DNA of 64,000 bases from the NCBI RefSeq assembly GCF_013385825.1, contig NZ_JACAPG010000021.1, positions 286,891 through 350,890 on the forward strand, written 5' to 3'. Below are positions 24,976 through 32,853 of this stretch, piece after piece. The stretch's first letter is position 1. Every line of letters begins with the position of its first letter. The position numbers were made by a program, and so were the translations under genes. The notes beneath the pieces were generated by a model. It was not told where the DNA came from. It saw only the letters and a program-made list of their open reading frames with translations, and made no database searches. This DNA comes from Pseudomonas reactans (lineage in GTDB: Bacteria > Pseudomonadota > Gammaproteobacteria > Pseudomonadales > Pseudomonadaceae).

Positions 24976-25818
24976 ATGGATGTTCGTCACCTCAAGGCAT
25001 TTCTCGCGGTCTTTGAAGAGCGCAATATCACCGCGGCAGCCCAGCGCTTGTTCATCAGCCAGCCGACTTTATCGGTGACGATCAAGCAACTGGAAGACGA
25101 GCTGGGCGTGGCGTTGTTCGTTCGTCAGCCACGGGGTGTGGAGGTGAGTGCCGAGGCGCGGGTGCTGTACCCTCAGGCGCGGCGCATGGTGGCTGAAGCC
25201 GATGCGTTGAGCCGCCTGTTTCGCGGACGCGAAAATCGCATCGCGCTGGAACTGGGTGTGGAAGGCGATATTGCCGACAGCCAGATCGAAACCTTCCTGC
25301 GCATGGCGCACCAAGGCCTGCCGGGTTTGCTGCTGACTTTGCAGGAAGGCTGCGAAGGCGAAGGGCGCCTGGCCGTGGAGGAAATGTGCTGCGAGGACGA
25401 GTTGTTCCTGCCGCTTTGGGAAGAGTCGTACGTGATGGTGTTGCCTGCCGCGCATCCCATGGCTCAGTCGGGCAGGGAGCAGGCCTGGGCACCGATTGAA
25501 GACTGGATCACCTGCCCGCAGCACGATTCCCATCAGCGCTTGATGGCCTTGTACGGTCGCTCGCCGCAAGCGGTGGCCGGGCATGCCGGTTCGCTGACCC
25601 AGGCGTTGCATATGGTCGCGGCGGGTGTGGGCGTAGCGATGTTGCCGCAGTCGCTGGCGGCGGAGCGGGCCGGTGTGGTGATACGTGAATGGCATTTGCC
25701 GGCACCCACGCGTCGTGTCGGATTGTGTTTCGCCGCGCAAGCCTTGGAGCTGCCCGCATTACGGGCTTTGCACGAGTATTTCCAGACCAACCGCCCGCCG
25801 CAGTTGTCGGCCGCATAA
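24976..25818 (+). CDS. LysR-family transcriptional regulator
   Basis: 280 aa. HTH at the N-terminus reads LKAFLAVFEERNITAAAQRLFISQPTLSVTIKQLE, starting with MDVRHLKAFL as in CatM/BenM-like members. The effector domain follows (LELGVEGDIADSQIETFLRM and the closing RRVGLCFAAQALELPALRAL). It is transcribed away from the SDR gene across 111 bp and most likely regulates it. It ends 10 bp before the stop of the convergent LysR gene at 25829. Confidence 0.88.
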   Translation: MDVRHLKAFLAVFEERNITAAAQRLFISQPTLSVTIKQLEDELGVALFVRQPRGVEVSAEARVLYPQARRMVAEADALSRLFRGRENRIALELGVEGDIADSQIETFLRMAHQGLPGLLLTLQEGCEGEGRLAVEEMCCEDELFLPLWEESYVMVLPAAHPMAQSGREQAWAPIEDWITCPQHDSHQRLMALYGRSPQAVAGHAGSLTQALHMVAAGVGVAMLPQSLAAERAGVVIREWHLPAPTRRVGLCFAAQALELPALRALHEYFQTNRPPQLSAA

Positions 25819-25828
25819 CCCTGTAGGG

Positions 25829-26683
25829 TTACTCGAGCATCTGGCTCAGCATCCAGCTTCCCGCCGGCCCTGGTGGATATTGCCGCGACCACAGCGCATC
25901 CACCGCCACCGAGCGTGGCCAACCCCGGACGTTGAGTTCAACCAGCCCGGCATTACCAAAACGCTCCACCAACCAGCGCGGCAACTCCGCCCAGCCGAAG
26001 CCGAGTTGAGCCATCTCCATCAACATCAGAAAACTCGGCGCCGACCACACGCGGCCCGAGGGGCGTGTTTCGTTGGGGCTGATGATGCTCCCCAGGCGCA
26101 GTTCACGGTGTTGCTGCAAGGCGTGCGGGTCGATGTTTTCGACGCGGGTCAAAGCGTGGGTGGGCGCGACGAACAGTGCGATTTCCGTGCGTTCGGCCAC
26201 AGGCGAGCGCGTCAGGTCGGGCGGGTAAACCTCCTGGGCTTCGATCAAGGCAATCTGTGCGCGGCCGCTCTGCACCAGGGCGATCAAGTCTTCGCACTCG
26301 GCGATCAGCCATTCCAGCTCCAGGTCTGGATAGCGTTGTTCGAACGCCTTGAGGGCGAGCTCAAAGCGTTCCGACTGATAAGTGTCTGACATGGCGATGG
26401 TCACCTTCGGCTCCAACCCCTGGGCCAACTGGCTCGCCGCCAACTCCAGACGGCTGCTGGCCTCCAGCACCTGCTCGGCGCGTTGCAGCAGCACCTGCCC
26501 GGCGGGGGTCAGTGTCGGCTTGCGGCTGCTGCGGTCGAACAGCACCACATCCAGGTCAATCTCCAGGCTCGCCACTGCCGCACTGACAGTGGACTGGCTC
26601 TTGCCCAGCTTGCGCGCTGCGGCAGAAAAGGAGCCTTGGGTCGCGGCCTGGACAAACGCTTGCAGCACTTCGTGGGAGGCCAT
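25829..26683 (-). CDS. LysR-family regulator, probably of the adjacent PACE efflux gene
   Basis: 284 aa. HTH: VLQAFVQAATQGSFSAAARKLGKSQSTVSAAVASLE at residues 5-40. The effector domain has VTIAMSDTYQSERFELALKAF and the central ECEDLIALVQSGRAQIALIE. It lies divergent from the PACE-type membrane protein gene at 26772 with an 88-bp shared promoter region. In other bacteria PACE pumps are controlled by adjacent divergently transcribed LysR proteins (AceR controls aceI in Acinetobacter), which supports a similar pairing here. Confidence 0.88.
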   Translation of the reverse strand: MASHEVLQAFVQAATQGSFSAAARKLGKSQSTVSAAVASLEIDLDVVLFDRSSRKPTLTPAGQVLLQRAEQVLEASSRLELAASQLAQGLEPKVTIAMSDTYQSERFELALKAFEQRYPDLELEWLIAECEDLIALVQSGRAQIALIEAQEVYPPDLTRSPVAERTEIALFVAPTHALTRVENIDPHALQQHRELRLGSIISPNETRPSGRVWSAPSFLMLMEMAQLGFGWAELPRWLVERFGNAGLVELNVRGWPRSVAVDALWSRQYPPGPAGSWMLSQMLE

Positions 26684-26771
26684 GACTATCGCCTTGATCG
26701 ATGGTTATTAGTTATGAAGTATCGATTCAAAGGGTAATCATGGCAACCATCGTCACTCACGGAGAAGGGTC

Positions 26772-27236
26772 ATGCACCCCACCAAGTCGATTACTGAACG
26801 TGTTTGCCAAGCCCTGGGTTTTGAAGGCCTGGCGTTGTTGATCTGTACACCACTGCTGGTCTGGATCACCGGGCGGCCGGCGCTGGAAATGGGCGCGGTG
26901 ACCTTGGGTCTGAGCCTGCTGGCGCTGACCTGGAACATCATTTTCAACAGCTTGTTCGACCGCTTGAAAGTTCGCTTGCAACTGGCCGACGGCGGGTGGA
27001 CGCGGGTGCTTCATGCGTTGATGTTCGAAGGCGGGCTGATTATTGTCGCCGTGCCATTAATCGCGATGTGGCTGAATATCAGCCTGGTCCAGGCGTTCAT
27101 GCTCGACATCGGTGTACTGCTGTTTTTCCTGCCGTACACCTATGTGTATCACTGGGGATATGACGTGATTCGGGAAAAAATCCTCAACAGAAACACTACC
27201 CGCTGTAGGAGCGAGCTTGCTCGCGAAGAGCGTTAA
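26772..27236 (+). CDS. PACE-family multidrug/biocide efflux transporter
   Basis: 154 aa with four membrane segments made of two repeated BTP-type halves. Segment landmarks are GFEGLALLICTPLLVWITGRPALEMG and ALTWNIIFNSLFDRL, with the second half repeating as ALMFEGGLIIVAVPLIAMWLN and FFLPYTYVYHWGYDVIRE. The conserved Glu in the first helix (GFEGLA) is the proton-coupling residue known from AceI. The C-terminal tail CRSELAREER is encoded by the start of a REP element (see the repeat at 27202), so the last about ten residues are probably not ancestral. Chlorhexidine or short-chain diamine efflux is the family activity. Confidence 0.88.
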   Translation: MHPTKSITERVCQALGFEGLALLICTPLLVWITGRPALEMGAVTLGLSLLALTWNIIFNSLFDRLKVRLQLADGGWTRVLHALMFEGGLIIVAVPLIAMWLNISLVQAFMLDIGVLLFFLPYTYVYHWGYDVIREKILNRNTTRCRSELAREER

Positions 27237-27304
27237 CGATAACGCGGGGTACCTGGATAAACGTGGTGTTCTCAGGTTTTTCGCGAGCAAGCTCGCTCCT
27301 ACAG
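27202..27304. repeat. Inverted repeat, 'gtaggagcgagcttgctcgcga' type
   Basis: Arms ctgtaggagcgagcttgctcgcga and tcgcgagcaagctcgctcctacag enclose about 50 bases. It differs in core from the gccggc REP elements. It overlaps the 3' end of the PACE gene, whose stop codon lies inside it. Confidence 0.85.
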
Positions 27305-27317
27305 GAGATGTGTGAAA

Positions 27318-28076
27318 TCAGAGAAACATGCCGCCCGAAGCTTCGATACGCTGGCCGGTGATCCAGTTGCTGCCATCGGCGAGCAAGGTGGAAATCGCGC
27401 CGCCGATGTCGTCGGGCAAACCGGCGCGGCCCAAGGCGGTATTATTGGCCACCATTGCATTCACATCCGGGTTGTCGCGCACTGTGCCGCCGCTGAAATC
27501 AGTGGCAATCGCACCCGGGGCCAGGGTGTTCACGGTGATCCCGCGTGAGCCCAACTCTTTGGCCTGGTATCGCGACAGCACTTCCACGGCACCTTTCATC
27601 GACGCATACGCCGCATACCCCGGCAGGCTGAACCGCGCCAGGCCGCTGGAAATATTGATGATGCGCCCGCCATCGCTGATCAGCGGCAGCAGTTTTTGCG
27701 TGAGGAAAAACGGCGCCTTGAAGTGAATCGCCACCAGTTGGTCGAACTGGGCTTCGGTGGTCTCGGCAAAGCTGGCGTGGGCGCCGATGCCGGCGTTGTT
27801 GATCAGAAAGTTGAAGTGATCCTGCGCGAAGACATCCTTGAGCACGCGGCCGACTTCACCGACAAAACCATCGAAGCTGCCACTCTGGCTCACATCCAGT
27901 TGCAGCATGGCGGCGCGGCCACCCAGTGCTTGAACCTGCTCGACCACGGCCTGGGCTTCAGCCGCCGCGCTGTGGTAAGTGCCGATGATGTCGACGCCCT
28001 GTGCCGCCAGGTGCAGCGCGGCGCTTTTGCCCAGGCCACGGCTGGCGCCGGTGATAAGTGCGATTTTACGGGTCAT
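27318..28076 (-). CDS. Short-chain dehydrogenase/reductase (classical SDR)
   Basis: 252 aa. TGASRGLGKS cofactor loop, NNAG element (FLINNAGIGA), catalytic Ser (NISSGLARF), and YAAYASMKGAVEV with the Tyr-x-x-x-Lys pair. The C-terminal GQRIEASGGMFL is the usual SDR end. A NAD(P)-dependent oxidoreductase of unknown substrate. Divergent from the LysR gene at 28183 across 106 bp, so a regulator-target pair is likely. Confidence 0.9.
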   Translation of the reverse strand: MTRKIALITGASRGLGKSAALHLAAQGVDIIGTYHSAAAEAQAVVEQVQALGGRAAMLQLDVSQSGSFDGFVGEVGRVLKDVFAQDHFNFLINNAGIGAHASFAETTEAQFDQLVAIHFKAPFFLTQKLLPLISDGGRIINISSGLARFSLPGYAAYASMKGAVEVLSRYQAKELGSRGITVNTLAPGAIATDFSGGTVRDNPDVNAMVANNTALGRAGLPDDIGGAISTLLADGSNWITGQRIEASGGMFL

Positions 28077-28182
28077 GGTGCAGTCCTCTCAGGTGATCAG
28101 TGGCAGCGAGTGTATTTATTCGTCCATAACGTGATAAACAGCGCTATACCGGAATCACTGGCCGGATGAGGCGAACAATCCC

Positions 28183-29079
28183 ATGAACAAACTTGAGCTG
28201 CTGCGCACCTTCGTGCGCGTCACCGAGCTGTCGAGTTTTACCCAGGCAGGCGAGAGCCCGGGGCTGCCGCGTTCTACCGTGTCGGAACATGTGCAGGCGT
28301 TGGAGGAATTGCTGGGTGCGCGCCTGTTGCAGCGCACCACGCGCAAAGTGCAGGCGACCCAGGATGGCCGTGTGCTGTATGAGCGCAGCAAGGACTTGCT
28401 GGCGCACATGGAAGAGTTGGAAGGGTTGTTTCGCCAGGATGAGGCGCAACTGACCGGACGGATTCGCGTGGACATGCCCAACGTGATGGCGCGGGAATTG
28501 ATCCTGCCGCGTCTGCCGGCGTTTATGGACGCGCATCCGCTGATCGACCTGGAAATCAGCAGTTCCGACCGCCAAGTGGACCTGATCGCCGAAGGTTTTG
28601 ACTGCGTGCTGCGCGTGGGTGCCCAGCCTGATCAAACAGTGGTTGCACGCAAAATCTGCAGCATGCCGATGGTCAACTGCGTGAGCCCGGCCTACTTGCA
28701 ACGCTATGGCACGCCAGTGACCCTGGCGGACCTGGCGCAGCATCAGTTGGTGCATTACGTGCGGCCGTTGGGTTCACGCTCGGCAGGGTTTGAATACCAG
28801 CAGGGCAACAAGGTGCACCGCGTGCCGATGGCCGGACGGGTCACGGTCAACAGCACCGATGCCTACCAAGCGGCCTGCCTGGGCGGTTTCGGCATTACCC
28901 AGGTGCCGTTACTCGGTATCCGCGAATTATTGGCACGAGGCGAACTGGTGAGCGTATTGCCGGAGTACCCGGCGCCGGCGCTGGACGTGTCGATGTTGTA
29001 CGCCGGCCAACGCCATTTGCCGCAACGTGTTCGGGTGTTCATGGCGTGGTTGGCAGTGACGTTGCAAGCCCAGCTCTAA
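28183..29079 (+). CDS. LysR-family transcriptional regulator
   Basis: 298 aa, MNKLELLRTFVRVTELSSFTQAGESPGLPRSTVSEHVQALE as the HTH at residues 1-40. The effector domain has the usual RIRVDMPNVMARELILPRLP and EGFDCVLRVGAQPDQTVVARKI motifs of the subgroup that often regulates adjacent SDR genes. Its last four bases overlap the convergent LysR gene at 29076. The probable target is the SDR gene on the other side of the 106-bp promoter gap. Confidence 0.88.
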   Translation: MNKLELLRTFVRVTELSSFTQAGESPGLPRSTVSEHVQALEELLGARLLQRTTRKVQATQDGRVLYERSKDLLAHMEELEGLFRQDEAQLTGRIRVDMPNVMARELILPRLPAFMDAHPLIDLEISSSDRQVDLIAEGFDCVLRVGAQPDQTVVARKICSMPMVNCVSPAYLQRYGTPVTLADLAQHQLVHYVRPLGSRSAGFEYQQGNKVHRVPMAGRVTVNSTDAYQAACLGGFGITQVPLLGIRELLARGELVSVLPEYPAPALDVSMLYAGQRHLPQRVRVFMAWLAVTLQAQL

Positions 29080-29993
29080 CGCCGCGCCGACAATTGTTGC
29101 GGCGCCAGGAACGCGTCGTGGAAATAATCGCGCACTGCTTGCATCGCCGGAGTAAATGCACGCTCACGGTGCCAGGCCAGGCCCACGCTCATCGGCGTGA
29201 CGGGGTCGGTGACGGTCAGGGTTTCGATACGCTTACCCTCCAGCGACCAGGGGCGGTGCACCAGGTCTGACAGAATCGCCACGCCGCTGCCATTGGCGAC
29301 CATGCTGCGCACCGCCTCCACCGAGCTGGTGCGCAAGCGCACCTTAGGCGTTTGTCCGGCCTGTTCCCAATAACGCATGGCGCTGTGTTCGGCCTCGTCG
29401 ACGGTGAGCAAAATGTACGGTTCCTGGGCCACGTCCGCCAGGCTCACGGCGCCGCGCTCGCACAAGGGGTGATGGCTGGGCAGCCACAGACGGCGCTCCG
29501 AATTGAACAGAATTTCCGAGACGATCGCCGGGTGCGTGAGGTTGGCGGTGAGCACCACGGCCATGTCGAACTGACCGTCGAGGAGCCCCTGTTCGATGGC
29601 TTGGCGCTCCTGTTCGAACACCTCGATGGTCACATCCGGATGCCAGTGCTCCATGCGCTGCAAGTGGTGCGGCAGGAAGTAGCCGAGCACTGTGTAGCTG
29701 GCGGCCAGGCGCAGCACGCCGCTGGCGCGGTAGTCGGGCAGTGGGCTGTTCAAGGCGTCATCGACACTGCGCAGGATCACGTAGGCACGGTTGAGAAAGT
29801 GCCGCCCGGCGTCGGTCAGGTTCATGCCCTGGGCCGAACGCACGAACAGCTGCACGCCGAGCATCGCTTCCAGCTCCTTGATCGCCGTGGTCACCGCCGA
29901 TTGCGAGATGTTCAGGTGGATGGCCGCCTGAGAGATCTGGCCGATTTCGGCGGTGGCAACGAAATAACGAATTTGGCGCAAGGTGAGGGACAT
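29076..29993 (-). CDS. LysR-family regulator divergent from pxpABC
   Basis: 305 aa from the ATG at 29993; an upstream in-frame codon adds only four residues. HTH: IRYFVATAEIGQISQAAIHLNISQSAVTTAIKELEAML. It is transcribed away from pxpA (start 30114, 120-bp gap), and such LysR genes often control 5-oxoproline or lactam use genes. The effector is unknown. The 3' end overlaps the convergent LysR gene by 4 bp. Confidence 0.87.
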   Translation of the reverse strand: MSLTLRQIRYFVATAEIGQISQAAIHLNISQSAVTTAIKELEAMLGVQLFVRSAQGMNLTDAGRHFLNRAYVILRSVDDALNSPLPDYRASGVLRLAASYTVLGYFLPHHLQRMEHWHPDVTIEVFEQERQAIEQGLLDGQFDMAVVLTANLTHPAIVSEILFNSERRLWLPSHHPLCERGAVSLADVAQEPYILLTVDEAEHSAMRYWEQAGQTPKVRLRTSSVEAVRSMVANGSGVAILSDLVHRPWSLEGKRIETLTVTDPVTPMSVGLAWHRERAFTPAMQAVRDYFHDAFLAPQQLSARR

Positions 29994-30113
29994 CGGCCTC
30001 TCCAAAACATAGGGTTATCTGATTTTCAGAAGATGGGCCATCTGATAATAGATCTTCCCAAGGGGTCAAGCCGCAGCCTACTTTTCGTCCATCACTTAGG
30101 CGGAGCGACTCTG

Positions 30114-30872
30114 ATGCAGGCAGTGGATTTCAACTCGGACATGGGCGAAGGCTTTGGCCCCTGGACCATCGGCGATGGCGTCGACGCGGAACTGATGGCG
30201 TACATCAGCTCGGCCAACATTGCTACCGGCTTCCATGCCGGTGACCCCGGCACCATGCGCCGCACCGTCGAGCGCGCCAAGCAACTGGGCGTGGCCATCG
30301 GCGCGCATCCGGGCTTTCGGGACCTGGTCGGTTTTGGCCGTCGCCACATCAACGCACCGGCCCAGGAGTTGGTGGACGACATGCTCTACCAGCTCGGCGC
30401 CCTGCGGGAAATCGCCCGCGCCCAAGGCGTGACCCTGCAACACATCAAGCCCCATGGCGCGCTCTACATGCACCTGGCCCGTGATGAAGAAGCGGCGCGG
30501 TTGCTGGTGCAGAACCTGCAAATCATCGAACCGACGCTGTTGTTGTACTGCATGCCCAACTCGGTGATCTGGCGCGTGGCCAAGGAGTTGGGGCAGCCGG
30601 TGGTGCGGGAGTTTTATGCCGACCGTGAGTACGATCTGACCGGCTCCATCGTGTTTACCCGCAACGTGCGGGCGCTGGATCCGGCGACGGTGGCGGCGCG
30701 CGTCTTGCGGGCTTGTCAGACCGGGCTGGTGCGAACCGTGGAAGGCGAAGACCTGTTTATTGAATTCGATTCCATCTGCCTGCACAGCGACACGCCGGGT
30801 GCGTTGGAGCTGGTAGAGGCGACCCGCGAAGCGTTGGACCAAGCGGGCATCACCGTCAAAACATCTCAATAA
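30114..30872 (+). CDS. pxpA: 5-oxoprolinase subunit PxpA (LamB/YcsF family)
   Basis: 252 aa. Cleaves 5-oxoproline to glutamate with ATP together with PxpB and PxpC. YcsF-family motifs: VDFNSDMGEGFGPW at the N-terminus, SANIATGFHAGDP with metal-ligand-like His, AIGAHPGFRD, and HIKPHGALYMH. ATG at 30114 is preceded by GGCGGAGCGA. It is followed by pxpB (58 bp) and pxpC (overlapping), which is the complete set. Confidence 0.93.
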   Translation: MQAVDFNSDMGEGFGPWTIGDGVDAELMAYISSANIATGFHAGDPGTMRRTVERAKQLGVAIGAHPGFRDLVGFGRRHINAPAQELVDDMLYQLGALREIARAQGVTLQHIKPHGALYMHLARDEEAARLLVQNLQIIEPTLLLYCMPNSVIWRVAKELGQPVVREFYADREYDLTGSIVFTRNVRALDPATVAARVLRACQTGLVRTVEGEDLFIEFDSICLHSDTPGALELVEATREALDQAGITVKTSQ

Positions 30873-30929
30873 GAACGATCCCTCAATTTTTTCGCCTGCC
30901 TTTCTACAATGATTCCAAGAGGAACAGAC

Positions 30930-31808
30930 ATGGCTGAAACATCTCCCATCCGCTACAGCTTCGGCGGTGATGAACACCTGTTTGCCGAGGTCAGCGACAG
31001 CATGTCCCTGGAGGCCTTTTTCAAAGGCATGGCGGTGACCCGTGCCGTGGAGCGCCTGGCGCTGGAAGGCGTGCTGGATGTGTGCCTGGCCAATGCGTCG
31101 TTCCAGATTCGCTTCGACCCCGACCGCATCGCCCCGCATGTGCTGCTCGATGCGGTGCAGACTGCCGAAGCCCAGGCCGTGGCCGAACGCACCTTGCACA
31201 CGCGCATCATCGAAATCCCGGTGCTGTACAACGATCCGTGGACCCACGAAACCCTGATGCGTTTTCGCGACCGCCACCAAGACCCCAGCGGGACGGACCT
31301 GGAGTACGCTGCGCGCATCAACGGGCTGGCCGATGTGGAGGCGTTTATCGCCGCCCACAGTGGGGCGCCGTGGTTTGTGTCGATGGTCGGGTTCGTGGCG
31401 GGCCTGCCGTTCATGTTCCAGATGGTCGAACGCGAGCGGCAGTTGCAGGTGCCCAAGTACCTGCGGCCACGCACCGACACGCCAAAACTTACTCTTGGCC
31501 ATGGCGGCTGTTTTGGTTGCATCTACTCGGTGCGCGGTGCCGGTGGTTACCAGATGTTTGGCGTGACCCCGGCGCCGATCTACGACCCGGCGCAGCAACT
31601 GGCGTACCTCAAGGAACACATGGTGTTCTTCCGTCCTGGCGATATCGTGCAGTTCAAACCCATGGACCGTGAGGCCTACGACCTGGCCGTTGCCGAAGTC
31701 GACGCAGGACGTTTCGACCTGCGCATCCGCCCTGTGGAATTTTCCCTCGATGCCTTTCTCGCCGACCCCATCGGTTATCCGAAATCCCTGCAGGAGGCGC
31801 TGGCATGA
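30930..31808 (+). CDS. pxpB: 5-oxoprolinase subunit PxpB (allophanate hydrolase subunit 1-like)
   Basis: 292 aa with AAGAGGA ribosome site before ATG at 30930. Allophanate-hydrolase-subunit-1 fold, with RYSFGGDEHLFAEVSD at the start and the conserved SMVGFVAGLPFMFQM region; the C-terminal half contains HGGCFGCIYSVRGAGGYQMFG with G-rich loop. Forms a complex with PxpC that acts in 5-oxoproline cleavage. The stop overlaps the pxpC start (ATGA). The cysteine-rich HGGCFGC element is worth noting, since many homologues carry a GG-x-GY pattern there, though its role is unclear. Confidence 0.92.
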   Translation: MAETSPIRYSFGGDEHLFAEVSDSMSLEAFFKGMAVTRAVERLALEGVLDVCLANASFQIRFDPDRIAPHVLLDAVQTAEAQAVAERTLHTRIIEIPVLYNDPWTHETLMRFRDRHQDPSGTDLEYAARINGLADVEAFIAAHSGAPWFVSMVGFVAGLPFMFQMVERERQLQVPKYLRPRTDTPKLTLGHGGCFGCIYSVRGAGGYQMFGVTPAPIYDPAQQLAYLKEHMVFFRPGDIVQFKPMDREAYDLAVAEVDAGRFDLRIRPVEFSLDAFLADPIGYPKSLQEALA

Positions 31809-32776
31809 TCAAGGTCCTCAAACCCGGCCTCGCCACCTCCGTGCAGGACCTTGGCCGCGAAGGCTATTACCACCTGGGCATCCCGCCGTCGGGTGCATTG
31901 GATCAATATGCGTTGAGTGCGGCCAACCATTTGGTGGGCAATCCCGTCGGCGCGGCGGGCTTGGAATGCACATTGATCGGCCCCGAGCTGGAGTTCCAGC
32001 AAGACGCGCTGGTAGCCCTTAGCGGCGCCTTGATGTCGCCGCGCCTGGACGGTGAAGTGGTGCACCAGGACACCGCGTTCCAGGTGCGCGCCGGGCAGGT
32101 GTTGCGCTTTGAATTTCCCAAGGCGGGCGCGAGGACTTATCTCGCGGTGGCCGGTGGCATTGACGTGCCGTTGGTGCTCGGCAGCCGCTCGACTTATACC
32201 CTCGGCGCGCTTGGCGGATTTAGCGGGCGGCGCTTGCAGGAAGGCGATGAGTTGCCCGTCGGCACAGCCAGTGGCACGGGCCGGGCGGGCAACAGTCTGC
32301 CGATGGCACTGCGCCGATCAGTGGGCGGCGATGTGACCCTGCGTGTAGTGCCGGGGCTGTATTACGAGCGCCTTACGGAGGCGGCCAAGAGCAGCTTCTT
32401 TGCCGAGCCGTGGACCGTGGGTTCCGAAGCCGACCGAATCGGCTATCGCTTCAAAGGCGGTAGTGCCTTGAGCTTCCAGCCACGGGAGCAGCCGTTTGGC
32501 GCGGGGTCGGATCCGTCGAACATCGTCGACAGTTGCTACCCGATCGGTTCGATCCAGGTGCCGGCGGGATTGGAGCCGATTGTGTTGCACCGGGATGCGG
32601 TGTCGGGCGGTGGCTACGCGATGATCGGTACGGTGATCAGCGCCGACCTGGACCTGATCGGCCAGATGCAGCCGAACCAGCGCGCGGGGTTTGTGGCGGT
32701 GACGCTGGAGGAGGCGTTGGAGGCGCGGCGGGTGTACAAGAAGCGTCTCAAAGCAATGAACGGATTATTCGCCTGA
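31805..32776 (+). CDS. pxpC: 5-oxoprolinase subunit PxpC (biotin-dependent carboxylase-like)
   Basis: 323 aa beginning in the ATGA overlap with pxpB. Landmarks: VLKPGLATSVQDLGREGYYHLGIPPSGALDQYAL near the start, then TYLAVAGGIDVP and the LGSRSTYTLGALGGFSGR segment, then GYRFKGGSALSF and GAGSDPSNIVDSCYPIGSIQVP. This is the allophanate hydrolase subunit 2 / PxpC family. It completes the 5-oxoprolinase complex with PxpA and PxpB. The three genes read as one operon. Confidence 0.92.
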   Translation: MIKVLKPGLATSVQDLGREGYYHLGIPPSGALDQYALSAANHLVGNPVGAAGLECTLIGPELEFQQDALVALSGALMSPRLDGEVVHQDTAFQVRAGQVLRFEFPKAGARTYLAVAGGIDVPLVLGSRSTYTLGALGGFSGRRLQEGDELPVGTASGTGRAGNSLPMALRRSVGGDVTLRVVPGLYYERLTEAAKSSFFAEPWTVGSEADRIGYRFKGGSALSFQPREQPFGAGSDPSNIVDSCYPIGSIQVPAGLEPIVLHRDAVSGGGYAMIGTVISADLDLIGQMQPNQRAGFVAVTLEEALEARRVYKKRLKAMNGLFA

Positions 32777-32785
32777 CGCAAAATC

Positions 32786-32839
32786 CTTGCCGGCGATGGC
32801 GATCTCACGGGCGCCATCGCCGGCAAGTCGGACTCCTAC
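32786..32839. repeat. Diverged REP-type inverted repeat
   Basis: cttgccggcgatggcgatctc is opposed by gcgccatcgccggcaagtcggactcctac. Several changes from the canonical arms suggest decay. It lies between the convergent pxpC and phosphate-transporter genes. Confidence 0.7.
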
Positions 32840-32853
32840 GAGGTCCGCGTTTT

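Noticed and set aside
671..27304. Regularly recurring palindromes as a CRISPR array
   Set aside because: Copies are kilobases apart without unique spacers of constant length; they are REP-type elements.
29352..30113. N-terminal extension of the pxpA frame
   Set aside because: The extension is antisense to the LysR gene. The conserved YcsF protein starts at the ATG at 30114.
30096..31619. 507-codon frame on the minus strand over pxpA and pxpB
   Set aside because: Antisense to two well-recognised genes, with low-complexity Arg/His/Gln content and no start signal.
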